NCBI GenBank assembly: GCA_030429705.1
Contig: JAUIES010000003.1
Span: 124,001 to 188,000, forward strand
Direction: 5' to 3'
Length of the DNA: 64,000 nt
DNA from: Phycisphaerae bacterium
Lineage (GTDB): Bacteria; Planctomycetota; Phycisphaerae; Phycisphaerales; UBA1924
Shown here: piece after piece, positions 9,186 through 19,100 of the stretch
How the letters are laid out: each line of letters starts with the position of its first letter
Numbering within the stretch: the first letter of the stretch is position 1
Position numbers and translations under genes: made by a program
The notes under the pieces: model-generated
Database searches by the model: none
Told to the model about the DNA's origin: nothing
The model's input: only the letters and a program-made list of their open reading frames with translations

Positions 9186-9857
9186 ATGATCGACAAGCCA
9201 CTGATCGGGATCACGACGGATGTGGTGTGTGTCGAGGGGCGCGAGCGGTGTGCGTCGTACCCGAGTTACGCCCGGGCGGTCGTCGAGGCGGGCGGGGTGC
9301 CGGTGTTCCTCAGCCATGACCTGTGCGCGATCGACGGGTTGATCGCTCGTTTGGATGGGTTTGTGCTCACCGGCGGCGACGACCCGGTGATGGAGGCGTT
9401 CGGGGCTGCGACCGACCCGCGGGTGACACCGGTGCATGCTGATCGACAAGCGTTTGAGGTGGCGTTGTTGCGTGCGTTACAAGCCGATCGGCCTGATGTG
9501 CCCGTCCTTGGCGTGTGCCTGGGCATGCAGATGATGGCCCTCGTCGCGGGGGGCACACTCGAGCAATACATGCCCGACCGAGGCCCCGAAGCCGACGCAC
9601 ACTGGGAGCACGAACATGCGATCGTCGGGACAAGTGATTGGCGATTTGGCACGGGGCCGGTCCTCAGTCGGCACAAACAGGCGGTCTCGGAAGCGGGGGG
9701 GCTGCGGGTCGTGGCGACGGCTCCTGATGGTGTCATCGAAGCGGTGGATGACCCGGGCCGACTGTTCTATGTTGGTGTGCAATGGCACCCGGAGCGGACG
9801 GCGGCGGCTGGGTGCGGGGCGGATGTGTTTCAGACATTGGTGGAGTCTTCGGGATGA
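9186..9857 (+). CDS. Class I glutamine amidotransferase-like hydrolase (peptidase C26 / PuuD type)
   Basis: About 223 residues of the gamma-glutamyl hydrolase family. The nucleophile Cys is in GVCLGMQ (about residue 110) and the His-Glu pair in VQWHPERT (about residue 200); the oxyanion loop is LTGGDDP. The family includes PuuD, which releases GABA from gamma-glutamyl-GABA, and folate gamma-glutamyl hydrolases; no polyamine genes are nearby to choose between them. The start is chosen at ATG 9186 because AAAGGGG lies just upstream; ATG 9165 would add seven residues. Confidence 0.85.
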   Translation: MIDKPLIGITTDVVCVEGRERCASYPSYARAVVEAGGVPVFLSHDLCAIDGLIARLDGFVLTGGDDPVMEAFGAATDPRVTPVHADRQAFEVALLRALQADRPDVPVLGVCLGMQMMALVAGGTLEQYMPDRGPEADAHWEHEHAIVGTSDWRFGTGPVLSRHKQAVSEAGGLRVVATAPDGVIEAVDDPGRLFYVGVQWHPERTAAAGCGADVFQTLVESSG

Positions 9858-9890
9858 GGCGGCTGGTAGCAGTGATTCGTTCAATTCAAA

Positions 9891-10391
9891 TCATAAGAAC
9901 CAACTCACCATCTCAGCAAATCCAACAAACAGGGCAATGATGAGTACGATTGCTATAGCCAAGCAGCTGGCTGGCCCGATTTGTGAGTAGGATCCTTCAA
10001 CAGGCGATTTTTGTTTCTTTCGTCCGACACCAAGTTTCCGAATTCCGATGTTCTTGAGGCGAATCCGGACTCGGTCCGGCATTGTTTCGATATCGAGTCG
10101 CTTGAATGCAGTGGGCAGCGTATTGATGATGGATTGTTTGTCGCGGCGATGCTGGTTGAGGTAGCGTTCAATGAGGACTTCTTGCTCTGCTGTGCTTTGC
10201 TCGGCGGTCATCAGATACCACCGCCCGGCCTCGGTCAGATCGCCCATTCGGACCGACAATTCGGCGATTTCGCGGCAGAGTTTCGGGTCGTAGGTCGAGG
10301 TTGCCATCAACGACATCAGCCGTTTTCGGGCCAAGCCGAGATCGCCGTCGAGTTCATCCTGTTTGGCCCGTCCTCGAGCGTCCATGCACAC
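9891..10391 (-). CDS. DUF6584-like protein with C-terminal membrane anchor
   Basis: A 166-residue protein. Residues about 10-75 resemble DUF6584: ARKRLMSLMATS, then an alpha-helical repeat with RMGDLTEAGRWYLMTAE, similar to a single TPR-like unit. A basic linker follows and the protein ends in a 23-residue hydrophobic helix (LAIAIVLIIALFVGFAEMV), giving a tail-anchored topology. Start GTG 10391 or ATG 10385. The function of DUF6584 is unknown. The gene is divergent from gmhA. Confidence 0.68.
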   Translation of the reverse strand: MCMDARGRAKQDELDGDLGLARKRLMSLMATSTYDPKLCREIAELSVRMGDLTEAGRWYLMTAEQSTAEQEVLIERYLNQHRRDKQSIINTLPTAFKRLDIETMPDRVRIRLKNIGIRKLGVGRKKQKSPVEGSYSQIGPASCLAIAIVLIIALFVGFAEMVSWFL

Positions 10392-10467
10392 AGTGTACAG
10401 ATAAGCGGCGTGCGTTTCGCGGCTTGGCTGTGGTGCTGGCAGGTTTGGGTCTTCCTATCCTCCCTGC

Positions 10468-11049
10468 ATGACTTCCACGACTGACCGGGTGCGGGCGGCG
10501 GTGGCGAATGCCCAGGCCGATTTGAACACTTTTGCAGCCGACGCTGCGAGCATGGATCGCATCGTGACCGTGGCGGGAGCGCTGGCCAAGATCTTGCGCA
10601 GCGGGGGGCGGATCCTCGCGGTTGGTAATGGCGGGTCATTATGCGATGCGATGCACTTTTGCGAAGAACTCACAGGCCGATTCCGCAATGACCGGCGGCC
10701 ACTGTCCGCCATGGCCTGCACCGACCCCGGGCACCTGTCGTGTACGGCCAACGACTTCGGCTATGAACAGGTCTTCAGCCGATGGGTCGAGGCCCACGGG
10801 CGGAAGGGTGATGCGCTGGTCGTGCTTTCGACCAGTGGATCCAGCCGCAATGTGCTGCGCGCGGTCGAATCGGGGGGCATGATCGGCATGACGCGTGTGG
10901 CGCTCCTCGGCAAGGGGGGCGGCGTGCTGACCGGTTTGTGTGAACACCAGTGGATCGTGCCGGGCGCCACCAGCGACCGCATCCAGGAAATCCACATGCT
11001 GATCCTGCATGTGCTGGTGGAGGCGATTGAAATGGAACTCGGATTGTGA
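10468..11049 (+). CDS. gmhA: Phosphoheptose isomerase
   Basis: Converts sedoheptulose-7-phosphate to D-glycero-manno-heptose-7-phosphate, the first step of ADP-heptose synthesis for lipopolysaccharide core. The 193-residue SIS-domain protein shows GNGGSLCDAMHFCEELTGRF (phosphate-binding loop plus Zn-ligand His and Glu), STSGSSRNV (second phosphate loop) and the C-terminal EIHMLILHVLVEAIE helix carrying the remaining metal ligand. No other heptose gene is in the window. Its stop overlaps a GTG in the frame of the next gene, so the two may be cotranscribed although unrelated in function. Confidence 0.93.
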   Translation: MTSTTDRVRAAVANAQADLNTFAADAASMDRIVTVAGALAKILRSGGRILAVGNGGSLCDAMHFCEELTGRFRNDRRPLSAMACTDPGHLSCTANDFGYEQVFSRWVEAHGRKGDALVVLSTSGSSRNVLRAVESGGMIGMTRVALLGKGGGVLTGLCEHQWIVPGATSDRIQEIHMLILHVLVEAIEMELGL

Positions 11050-11081
11050 ACCGGTCCAGCTTTCAGTGCGAATCAGGTGGT

Positions 11082-12632
11082 ATGCAAATCTGGCTGTATA
11101 TCGGATTGACATGGTGCATTGCACTTTCAAGTTGCGGTCCGGGGTCGAATCAAAGCGAAGATTCAAGAACGCCGCAGTCCGAGCGCGAACAACAAACGAG
11201 GCCTGAAGCGCTTATGGCGGGGTTTGAAAGACTTGGCTTTGAGACAAGTCAGACGGTGGATGGTGCGCCATTTGTGGCAGCGGTGACGACGGTCGACGGC
11301 GCGGGACGAAAGAAATATGGGGCGGGCGTGTTCGTAGATGCGAAGACACTCGCGATCCCGTACAGGCTCATCGACGAGGCGACCACGGTTTTTATCGATC
11401 TCGGCAATTGCGAGACTGTTCACGCGATTGGCATCGTTGGCGTGGACGACACGCTGCAAGTTGCTCTCCTTGAACTCGATCATGCTCCCGAGGGAGTCTC
11501 GCCGCTTCCCGTCGTGGCACTTCCAAGTGAAGGAGAAGCGGTCGGTTTGCACGGCGTGTTGATGATTGTGCTGTCAGACTGTGGCTTCCTTTCAGTGCGA
11601 TGTGACGATTGTCTTGAAGTACTCGGTGTCTACGACATGGCTGATCGCGGGCGACAATTGGTCGTCAGCCAGGCAACCGGTCCGATCGCATTCGGTTCGC
11701 CGGTCGTCAGTATTGACGGTGAGTTGATCGGATTGATGCAAGGAGGAGCGGGCGGTGGGGCATCGTTTGTGTTTCCCGCCGAGGCAATCAACGAGATCGC
11801 TCGGCATGACCCGGTCTCGTTTCACGCGTTTGCCGAGCGCGAGCTGAGTGAAGCGGAACAGGTCGATCGTTTGGTCAGATCTGGAAGTGGTCTGCGCGTT
11901 GAAGGAAAGTACGAGGAAGCGCTGGAGATGTTGCGTCAAGCAACTGCGATCAATGAAGACTCATGGCAAGCGTACTACGAAATCGGCGTGAGCCTCGACA
12001 TGGGAGGTTGGCCGGTCGACGCGATGGATGCGTTGCTCGAATCTATCGACATCGAGCCAAACTACGCAGAGTCGCATTTCAGTCTTGGATTGATTCGACT
12101 CAAGTCGAACCGTCCCGCCGATGCGGTTGAACCGCTTTCAAAGGCCATTCAACTCGATCCGTACTACGCCAATGCGCGCGGGATGCTTGCGGTTGCCTAT
12201 CTGAATCAAGGGAAGACGAGAGATGCGATCGCGGCAGCGGAGGGCGCTCTGGCGCTACGTGTGGTTGATGAATCCCATTTTGCAAACCTCTGCATCATGT
12301 ACGAACGGGTTGGGCAGACGGAAGATGTCGTCCGCGTTGCAAGACGATGGACCGACAAGTATCCGAGCAGCGTTCAAGCGTGGAGCGCACTCGGCGAAAA
12401 CCTCATCAACATCGAGCGGTCGGCCGAAGCAGTCGAACCACTTCGCACGGCTCTTCAACTGGGAGCCACGGATGTGCGAACACACATATTGTATGTGATT
12501 GCTTTGGGCGAGTCGGGCAGAACCGAAGAGGCTGCAGCGGCACTTGAAAACGGCTTGCGCAAGTTTCCTGATGACGCGATGTTACCGCAGTTGCGCGGGT
12601 TGTTGGAACAGGATCGAACTGACGGTCCTTGA
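11082..12632 (+). CDS. Lipoprotein with inactive trypsin-like fold and TPR repeats
   Basis: A 516-residue predicted lipoprotein: a signal peptide ends in the lipobox LSSC. Residues about 55-235 align by pattern with HtrA/S1C proteases, but the catalytic triad is absent: the His position in the TNYHVV-like strand is IPYRLI (Arg), the Asp strand is LQVALLEL (Gln), and the GNSGGPL loop is IAFGSPV (Phe at Ser). From about residue 260 to the end there are at least six TPR units, including AMDALLESIDIEPNYAESHF and AVEPLSKAIQLDPYYANARG. I read it as an envelope scaffold built on a dead protease. ATG 11082 is preferred over GTG 11046 because it places the signal peptide at the N-terminus. Confidence 0.75.
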   Translation: MQIWLYIGLTWCIALSSCGPGSNQSEDSRTPQSEREQQTRPEALMAGFERLGFETSQTVDGAPFVAAVTTVDGAGRKKYGAGVFVDAKTLAIPYRLIDEATTVFIDLGNCETVHAIGIVGVDDTLQVALLELDHAPEGVSPLPVVALPSEGEAVGLHGVLMIVLSDCGFLSVRCDDCLEVLGVYDMADRGRQLVVSQATGPIAFGSPVVSIDGELIGLMQGGAGGGASFVFPAEAINEIARHDPVSFHAFAERELSEAEQVDRLVRSGSGLRVEGKYEEALEMLRQATAINEDSWQAYYEIGVSLDMGGWPVDAMDALLESIDIEPNYAESHFSLGLIRLKSNRPADAVEPLSKAIQLDPYYANARGMLAVAYLNQGKTRDAIAAAEGALALRVVDESHFANLCIMYERVGQTEDVVRVARRWTDKYPSSVQAWSALGENLINIERSAEAVEPLRTALQLGATDVRTHILYVIALGESGRTEEAAAALENGLRKFPDDAMLPQLRGLLEQDRTDGP

Positions 12633-12808
12633 TCCATGCTCAAATTCAGCGGACATCCCTGTTCTGTGTGTGCAGTACGATCCACTCGATCATGATTCCA
12701 AAGGAAAAAGAAATGAGACCCTGCCGGCCGATCGGCTTGCAATTCTTTAGATCGGTTGTCAATTCGATTGACCTCGTCATCGAAATCAGAGGTCGCAAGG
12801 AGACGGCT

Positions 12809-13393
12809 GTGGAACATATTGTGGCCTGTGTTGCGATTGGTTCGTTGTTTCTAGGATGGACCGCGGCCAACGCTGACATCTATCTCGAAGTCACGCGATC
12901 GGGTGATGCGGCAGACGGGTTCTGGGATGACGCCATTTTCAATGAGATGGCGTTCTATGACCTGTGGCTGTACAGCGACACCGGGTCGTCGGGTCTCTGG
13001 TCGATGCAGTTTGATATTGGTGGCACGCCCGAGCAGCCTGGGACGCAGTGGTGGATCGGGGCCAGCGGGCAGATCGACCCGAACGGCATGTTCAACTTGT
13101 TGGCGAACGGCGGCGATCTGGTGGATGGGCTGATCTCGAATGCGCAGGTAGCATCCATCGTGCCAGTGACCGTTCCAACGGGCCCTGAGAACGCGATCTT
13201 GCTGTACGAAGGGTTTGGAGCGACCAATTACGAGGTTGGCGGGCGACTTTTTGCCGGGGTCGATTTTCTCGACACAGTTCTGCCCGGCGAATCGGTCGTA
13301 TCCATCGGGATGCTTCAGACACCAGCCCCTGGTTCACTTGCGGTGTTGGGTGTCGCATTACTCGCCACGCGTTGCCGCCGCCCTTTGACTTGA
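12809..13393 (+). CDS. Exported protein with PEP-CTERM-like sorting tail
   Basis: A 194-residue secreted protein of unknown function. GTG 12809 is chosen because AAGGAG lies six nt upstream and the protein then opens with a normal signal peptide (cleaved near TAANADI). The C-terminus TPAPGSLAVLGVALLATRCRR has the tripartite PEP-CTERM-like layout: a short Pro-containing motif, a membrane helix and terminal Arg residues. That tail is normally processed by an exosortase/archaeosortase-type enzyme; none is encoded in the window. The central region is beta-rich and aromatic, with no family that I recognise. Confidence 0.72.
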   Translation: MEHIVACVAIGSLFLGWTAANADIYLEVTRSGDAADGFWDDAIFNEMAFYDLWLYSDTGSSGLWSMQFDIGGTPEQPGTQWWIGASGQIDPNGMFNLLANGGDLVDGLISNAQVASIVPVTVPTGPENAILLYEGFGATNYEVGGRLFAGVDFLDTVLPGESVVSIGMLQTPAPGSLAVLGVALLATRCRRPLT

Positions 13394-13511
13394 CCCGGGC
13401 TGGTTGGTCGCGTGGTCGGCTCGATTCGCGGCTGACGCTCCCTAGAATGACGGCATCAACGCCCTCCCCCGATGGTTGACCGTCGCGGGGAAGAATGAGG
13501 TTCGTGAGCAC

Positions 13512-14786
13512 ATGCCGTATTACATGACACTTGGGCAGATTCCGCGCAAGCGCCACATCCAGTTCCGCCGCCCAGACGGCGCTCTGTATTCTGAAGAACT
13601 TTTCGGTACAGAAGGATTCGTCGGCCCATCGAGCACGATGTACCACATCCACCCGCCGACCCAAGTGACGGGCTGGAAGAAGCTCTACGACACGGCTCCA
13701 GAATATGTCGAGCGGGAGATCATGCGGATGCGTCACATCAAGACGCAGCCGATGAAGCCCAAGGGCGACCCGGTTGAAGGCCGCACGATTATTCTCGGCA
13801 ACGCCGATGTCGAGATGGCGATGTGCAACCCGGCGGAACAGATGGCGTACCACTTCAAGAATGGACAGGGCGATGAGTGTCTATTCATTCATTACGGCTC
13901 GGGCACGGTCTTTACCATGTTCGGCACGCTCGCATTCGGGCCCAAGGACTACATCATTATCCCGAAGGGTACCATTTATCAGATTGTGTTCGATGAACTT
14001 GCCGATGCCGATCGTCCGGAGGGCGTAAGCAAGGCCGACATGCCGTTCGGCAAGTTTGTGGCCTTTGAAACCGCGAACCACTCGCACATTGGCCCCCCTC
14101 CAAGGTATGTCTCGAAGAAGCATGGGCAGTTTCTGGAAGATGCGCCCTATTGCGAACGCGACTTGCGTGTGCCACAATTGCCACTGACCTTCGATAAAGC
14201 AGGCGAGTATGAGGTCCGCATCAAAGCGCGCGACTGTGTGCACAGTTATATCTACAGTTACCACCCGCTTGATGTCATTGGCTGGGACGGCTGCTACTAC
14301 CCGTACTGCTTTAATATTGACGAGTTCTCGCCAATCGTGGGCAAGTTGCACCTGCCGCCGCCGATCCACCAGACTTTTGAAGGGCACAACTTCGTCATTT
14401 GCTCATTCTGCCCGCGCGTGCTCGATTTCCACCCCGAAGCGATCCCGATTCCATACAACCACTCAAACATCGATTCGGATGAAGTGTTGTATTATGTCGA
14501 AGGGAACTACAAGGCCCGCCGCGGGATTACATCGGGCTCGGTCAGTCTCCATCCGCAGGGCATTCCGCATGGTCCGCATCCCGGAACGGTCGAAGCATCG
14601 CTCGGCAAGACTTACACGGATGAACTGGCGGTCATGTGTGATACCTTCAGGCCGCTGTTCCCGACGAAGGCAGCGCTCGAGATCGACGATCCGGCCTATC
14701 CGGAGAGTTGGCGTGATGACCACCACGCGCCGGGTGAAAAGCGGGACAAGCCGAATGGTGACGGCCCGGTGAACACCTGGACCTGA
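13512..14786 (+). CDS. hmgA: Homogentisate 1,2-dioxygenase-like cupin protein
   Basis: A 424-residue member of the homogentisate dioxygenase family, which opens the ring of homogentisate to maleylacetoacetate in tyrosine degradation. Family landmarks are visible: the N-terminal MYHIHPPTQV segment, and the C-terminal iron region with YNHSNIDSDEVLYYVEG and SLHPQGIPHGPHPG (the last supplies the HGP His). In the well-studied enzymes the first His and the Glu ligand are six residues apart; here His and Glu are seven apart with Asp at the sixth, so this may be the divergent bacterial subgroup with untested activity. No fumarylacetoacetase or other tyrosine-catabolic gene is nearby. ATG 13512 is the chosen start; an upstream TTG at 13476 is in frame. 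Confidence 0.8.
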   Translation: MPYYMTLGQIPRKRHIQFRRPDGALYSEELFGTEGFVGPSSTMYHIHPPTQVTGWKKLYDTAPEYVEREIMRMRHIKTQPMKPKGDPVEGRTIILGNADVEMAMCNPAEQMAYHFKNGQGDECLFIHYGSGTVFTMFGTLAFGPKDYIIIPKGTIYQIVFDELADADRPEGVSKADMPFGKFVAFETANHSHIGPPPRYVSKKHGQFLEDAPYCERDLRVPQLPLTFDKAGEYEVRIKARDCVHSYIYSYHPLDVIGWDGCYYPYCFNIDEFSPIVGKLHLPPPIHQTFEGHNFVICSFCPRVLDFHPEAIPIPYNHSNIDSDEVLYYVEGNYKARRGITSGSVSLHPQGIPHGPHPGTVEASLGKTYTDELAVMCDTFRPLFPTKAALEIDDPAYPESWRDDHHAPGEKRDKPNGDGPVNTWT

Positions 14787-14804
14787 ATGCTGCGCGCTTG
14801 ATAA

Positions 14805-14820
14805 ACCCGGAAAACCGGGT
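14805..14820 (-). terminator. Short hairpin after the SpoIIE-type gene
   Basis: ACCCGG-AAAA-CCGGGT abuts the stop codon of the minus-strand phosphatase gene; on the minus strand it is followed by TTTATC. The stem is only six pairs, so this is a weak terminator call, possibly shared with the convergent dioxygenase gene. Confidence 0.4.
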
Positions 14821-16175
14821 CAGCGTACCTTGCCGACGAGGATGGTCCGATCGTCGTCGGCGGGCTCGTTGTCAGTAAAGGTCTCGACATCGGCCATGAT
14901 CGTCGAGATGAGTCCGCCGGCGTCGATGCCGCAGTTTTCGATTGATTTATCGAGTCGTTCGGTACCGAACAGTTGATTGCCCTGGCCGCGCGCTTCCGTG
15001 ATGCCATCGGTGTAGATCACCACCTGGTCGCCGGGTTCGAGTTGGGCGGTCGCTGCGTTATAGTGCGTTTCCGCCATAATTCCAAGCGGCAGATCGTTCG
15101 GCTTGCTGGGGCTGGCGTTCGATTCATCGATGTTATCAAGAACAAATGTTGTTCCATCAGAACATCGTTTCACGCGCGGCGGGGGGTGACCGGCGTTGGC
15201 GTAGGTCAGGAGTCGGGTCCGTTCGTTGAAGATTCCGAAGAAAGCGGTAACGAATGTGCCGTTCGGTCCGGCGTAGCGGGCTTCGAGGTTCGCGTTGAGA
15301 TAGGTCATGAACCGGGCCGGGCAATGGTGCTCGATCGCGGCTGCGTCCGGATGCCCCGCTCGAAAATGGAATGCATGGGCGAGTGAGTGCGTGATCGCCA
15401 TCAGGACGGCTGCGGGGGTGCCGTGTCCGCACACATCGGCCATGAAGATGCCCCATCGGCCATCGCCAAGGTTGAAGACATCATAATAATCCCCCCCGGC
15501 GCGAGCCGAGGTCTCGTAATAAGCAGCCAGATCGAGCGACGGGATGCCCGGCAACTTGTCCGGCAAAAGAGAGCGTTGAATGCGGGCGACAGTCTGCAGT
15601 TCCTTATCCAGTTTCTCGTAGGCAGCCTTGAGTTGCCGCTGCAGGACAAGCGTGCTGGTCGCACGCCCGAACAGATTCGTCGTCCAGACCTGCTCCGGAA
15701 AATGCTCGGGATCAAACCCGTCGGGCTGCGATGACAGAACCAAGTTCATGTTGAGAGCGACGCCACCATCAAAGACAGGCGTGACGATCGCGGAGCGATA
15801 CTGCCCGATGTACGGGTATGCGGGGTCCGATTCGGGTACACAAAGATCGTCGATGATCCTCGCTTCGCCCGCGTAAATCAGTTCGCTCAAAATGCCGCTC
15901 TCAAGCAGCGGCAACGAATCACGGTTGACCCATGGATCGGTGTCGATGCCGGTGTTCGAGTTCCGCGTAATCATCACCTGCGGCTCTTGAAGACCTCGCC
16001 GACTGATGGCGATGAACGCTTCAAACGCACTGACTTCGCGGATTTTTTCAGAGTACGCCTTAATCAGCGCGTTGGGATCCGTCGCTTGCGACGATTCGCG
16101 CATCATGTTCACGACGAAGGCGAGTCGATCCTGCCACGCGGCTTCCGCTCCATATCGCAGGCTGACGCGTGGCAT
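14820..16175 (-). CDS. GAF-SpoIIE (PP2C-type) serine phosphatase
   Basis: A 451-residue cytoplasmic signalling phosphatase of the RsbU/SpoIIE class. Residues about 15-195 form a GAF-like sensor; a linking helix with LQTVARIQRSLLPDKLP (the typical RsbU switch helix) precedes the PP2C domain. Metal-binding motifs are present: GGDYYDVFNLGDGRWGI, IFMADVCGHG, NAGHPPP and the C-terminal DDRTILVGKV. Such enzymes dephosphorylate anti-sigma-factor antagonists (SpoIIAA/RsbV), but no partner-switch genes are encoded here. It starts 18 nt after the putA stop, so it is probably cotranscribed with putA. Confidence 0.88.
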   Translation of the reverse strand: MPRVSLRYGAEAAWQDRLAFVVNMMRESSQATDPNALIKAYSEKIREVSAFEAFIAISRRGLQEPQVMITRNSNTGIDTDPWVNRDSLPLLESGILSELIYAGEARIIDDLCVPESDPAYPYIGQYRSAIVTPVFDGGVALNMNLVLSSQPDGFDPEHFPEQVWTTNLFGRATSTLVLQRQLKAAYEKLDKELQTVARIQRSLLPDKLPGIPSLDLAAYYETSARAGGDYYDVFNLGDGRWGIFMADVCGHGTPAAVLMAITHSLAHAFHFRAGHPDAAAIEHHCPARFMTYLNANLEARYAGPNGTFVTAFFGIFNERTRLLTYANAGHPPPRVKRCSDGTTFVLDNIDESNASPSKPNDLPLGIMAETHYNAATAQLEPGDQVVIYTDGITEARGQGNQLFGTERLDKSIENCGIDAGGLISTIMADVETFTDNEPADDDRTILVGKVR

Positions 16176-16193
16176 GGTCGAGTCCTTTCGTTC

Positions 16194-19100
16194 TTACAGT
16201 TCGGGTGCGAACCCGCGACGCATCGTGTTTTCGCAACACGCGCGAGGTTCGACGAACTGAAGCAAGTAGTCCTGCCCGCCGGCTTTCGATCCGACACCGG
16301 ACATGCCGAAGCCGCCGAACGGCATTCGAGCGACGAGCGCGCCGGTCGACCCACGGTTAATGTACAGATTACCGACGCGGAATGATCGCTTGGCCTTCTC
16401 GATGTGCGCGGGCTTGCGCGTGTAGACAGCACCGGTCAGTTTGTACGCGTGGTTATTGGCGAGGCGCAGCGCTTCGTCAAAGTCGTGAGCATGAATGACC
16501 GCGAGCACCGGTCCGAAGATCTCTTCGCGAAAGATCGTGTGCTCGGGTGTGACACCGGTGAAGATGTGAGGCTGAATGTACTTCTGCGGGATTGTCCCCG
16601 AGTCAGGATCACCCGGCGTGTCGGTTGCACCGATGGTGGTGTCAAGCGCGAGCGTACAGCCTTCGGTTTTGGCGATGTCGATGTACCGTCGAATGTTTGC
16701 TGCTGCGGTCTCATCAATCACCGGTCCCATGTCGGTGCCGGGGCGAACCGGGTCCGCAACGACGAGGGCCCGTGTCGCTTCGACGAGACGTTCGATGAAA
16801 GTGTTCATGTGCGGGCCGTTTGGTCCTGCCGGATCAACCACGATGCATCGTGAACAGGCTGAGCACTTTTGACCGTTGAAACCGAACGCTGAGTATCGCA
16901 CACCAAGGACCGCTTCGTCGAGGTCAGCGGACGCGTCAATGATGATGGCGTTCTTGCCGCCCATTTCGCAGACAACTTTCTTGACATGCTGTTGGCCGTC
17001 GGGTGTGAGTCCGGCGGCTTCGATGATGTTGAGTCCGACCGCTTTCGACCCGGTGAACGCGATCAGCGAGACACGCGGATCGCGCACCAGTGCTGCACCG
17101 GTCGTTTCACCCGGCGCGGAGCAGAAGTGCATGACCTGCTCGGGCTTGACGCCGAACTTTTCGACGCCCGCTTCGCGCATCGATTCGATGAAGATGTCGT
17201 GCAGGATTTTGGCAATGCCGGGGGTTTGCTCGGCGGGTTTGATGATGACGGTGTTGCCACAGACCAAAGCCGCTGCCGCCATGCCGCAACAGATCGCCGC
17301 CGGGAAGTTCCACGGGCTGATAATGACCGCGATGCCGCGTGGCTGATACCAGCGTTCGTCGAGTTCGCCGATGAACTTGCCCAGTCTCGACCGATCAAAC
17401 AACTCGACCGAAGTTCGGGCGTAATACTCACAGAAATCAATGGCTTCGCAAATGTCCGCGTCGGCTTCTGTCCAGGGTTTGCCTGCTTCTTTGAGCACCA
17501 CGCCTGAGAGTTCGTCGCGGCGCGCGCGCATTTTTGCGGCCGCGCGGACCAGAACATCCGACCGCGTTTTCTGGTCAACATCGCGCCAGATCTCAAATGC
17601 CCGTTCGGCGGCATCAACCATCTCGGCTGCTTGCTCGGGTGTGTGGTCATTGGCAACCTGTGGCACGCGGGCATTGGTGATCGCGCTGGCATAGGCACCG
17701 CGAACGGATGACATCGCCAGGTCTCGGAATGACTCGTTGAAGAATGCTCGTCCGTCTCCCACGCCTTCGACAGCGGGACTCAGTTGGTGCCGCTCGGGCG
17801 CGACGAGATAGAGATCGGTCTTCTCGGCAGCGTGACGATCGCGTTGTGCTGGAGCCGGTGCTGCGAGCAATGCGTCGGGCGATGCGTTATCGAGGAATCC
17901 AGCCTTGAGCCAGGATTCGTTCGAGGTGTTCTCGAGCAATCGTCGAACCAGATACGCCATGCCGGGGATCATCTCGCCGACCGGGACATATTCGCGCACG
18001 CGCAGACCCATGTCCTCGGCTGCGTGCTTGAGTTGGTCCGCCATGCCGTGCAGCATCTGCAACTCAAGCGCGTTGCGAGGCAGACCACGCTGTTCGAGCC
18101 CGGCGAGTGCTGCGGCGATGGAACGCACATTGTGTGAACCGAGCGCAAGTTTCACGCCGCCGCGCCCGGGTTCGAGCGCGGTTGGACCGAGTCCGGTCGC
18201 GTTCGCATCACTTGCTTGCGGGCATGCGTCAAGGAAAACCTGCGTCATGTCTTCAAAGCAACGATCGGTCTGCCATTTTTCGTTCCACACCGGGCAAGGC
18301 CAACCCATTTCTTCGGCGTGAATGGTTTCGTAGTCCCAGTAGGCGCCCTTGACGAGTCGAACAGAGACGATGCGACCGGTACGACGCGCCCAGTCGCAGA
18401 TCTTCGTTGCGTCGGCAACACCTGACTTGAGATAGCCCTGCATTGCGAGACCCGCCTGGAAATCGACGGCTTCGCAGCAACGCATGAACAGATCGAGCGT
18501 CAGGTCTTTGACCTCGAACTGTTCCATATCAAAGTTGACGAACACGCCGCGGTCGCGTGCGGCTTCGAGAAGCGGAACGAGCCTCGTCATGAGATCGTTG
18601 ATTGATCCCTCGTGGTCGATCGGATTCAATCGACCGGACAGACTCGAGATCTTGATCGAGACATTGGTGCGCGGGATGCCGCCGAGATGGTCAGTTTCGA
18701 GTCGCTCGTTGGCCGGCCATGCGTCAACTTCAGAAGGCAGGTTGGTGATCAGGTCGCGGTATTTTTCGCCGTACGAATCAGCTTCTGCGTCAGAGAGACA
18801 TGCTTCACCCAGCAGGTCGACCGAGAATGCGATGCCATCCTTCCACAGGTCACGCAGCCCCCCCAGGGCGCTTTTGGCATCGGTTCCGGCGATGAAGTTT
18901 GATGCCATGCCCTTGATCTGTCCTGAGATGGACTTGGTGGCGATGCCCTTGGCGATGCCGCCGGCTTTGAGCGCCAGGTCCATCCCGGGGGGAGTCTTGA
19001 CACCGGGCTGTGTCAGGTAGTCAACCAGGTGGTCGTGGACCATATCAGGCGTGGTGAGCACCGGGAACGCGTCGACGAACCTGAACAACTGGACCTTGAA

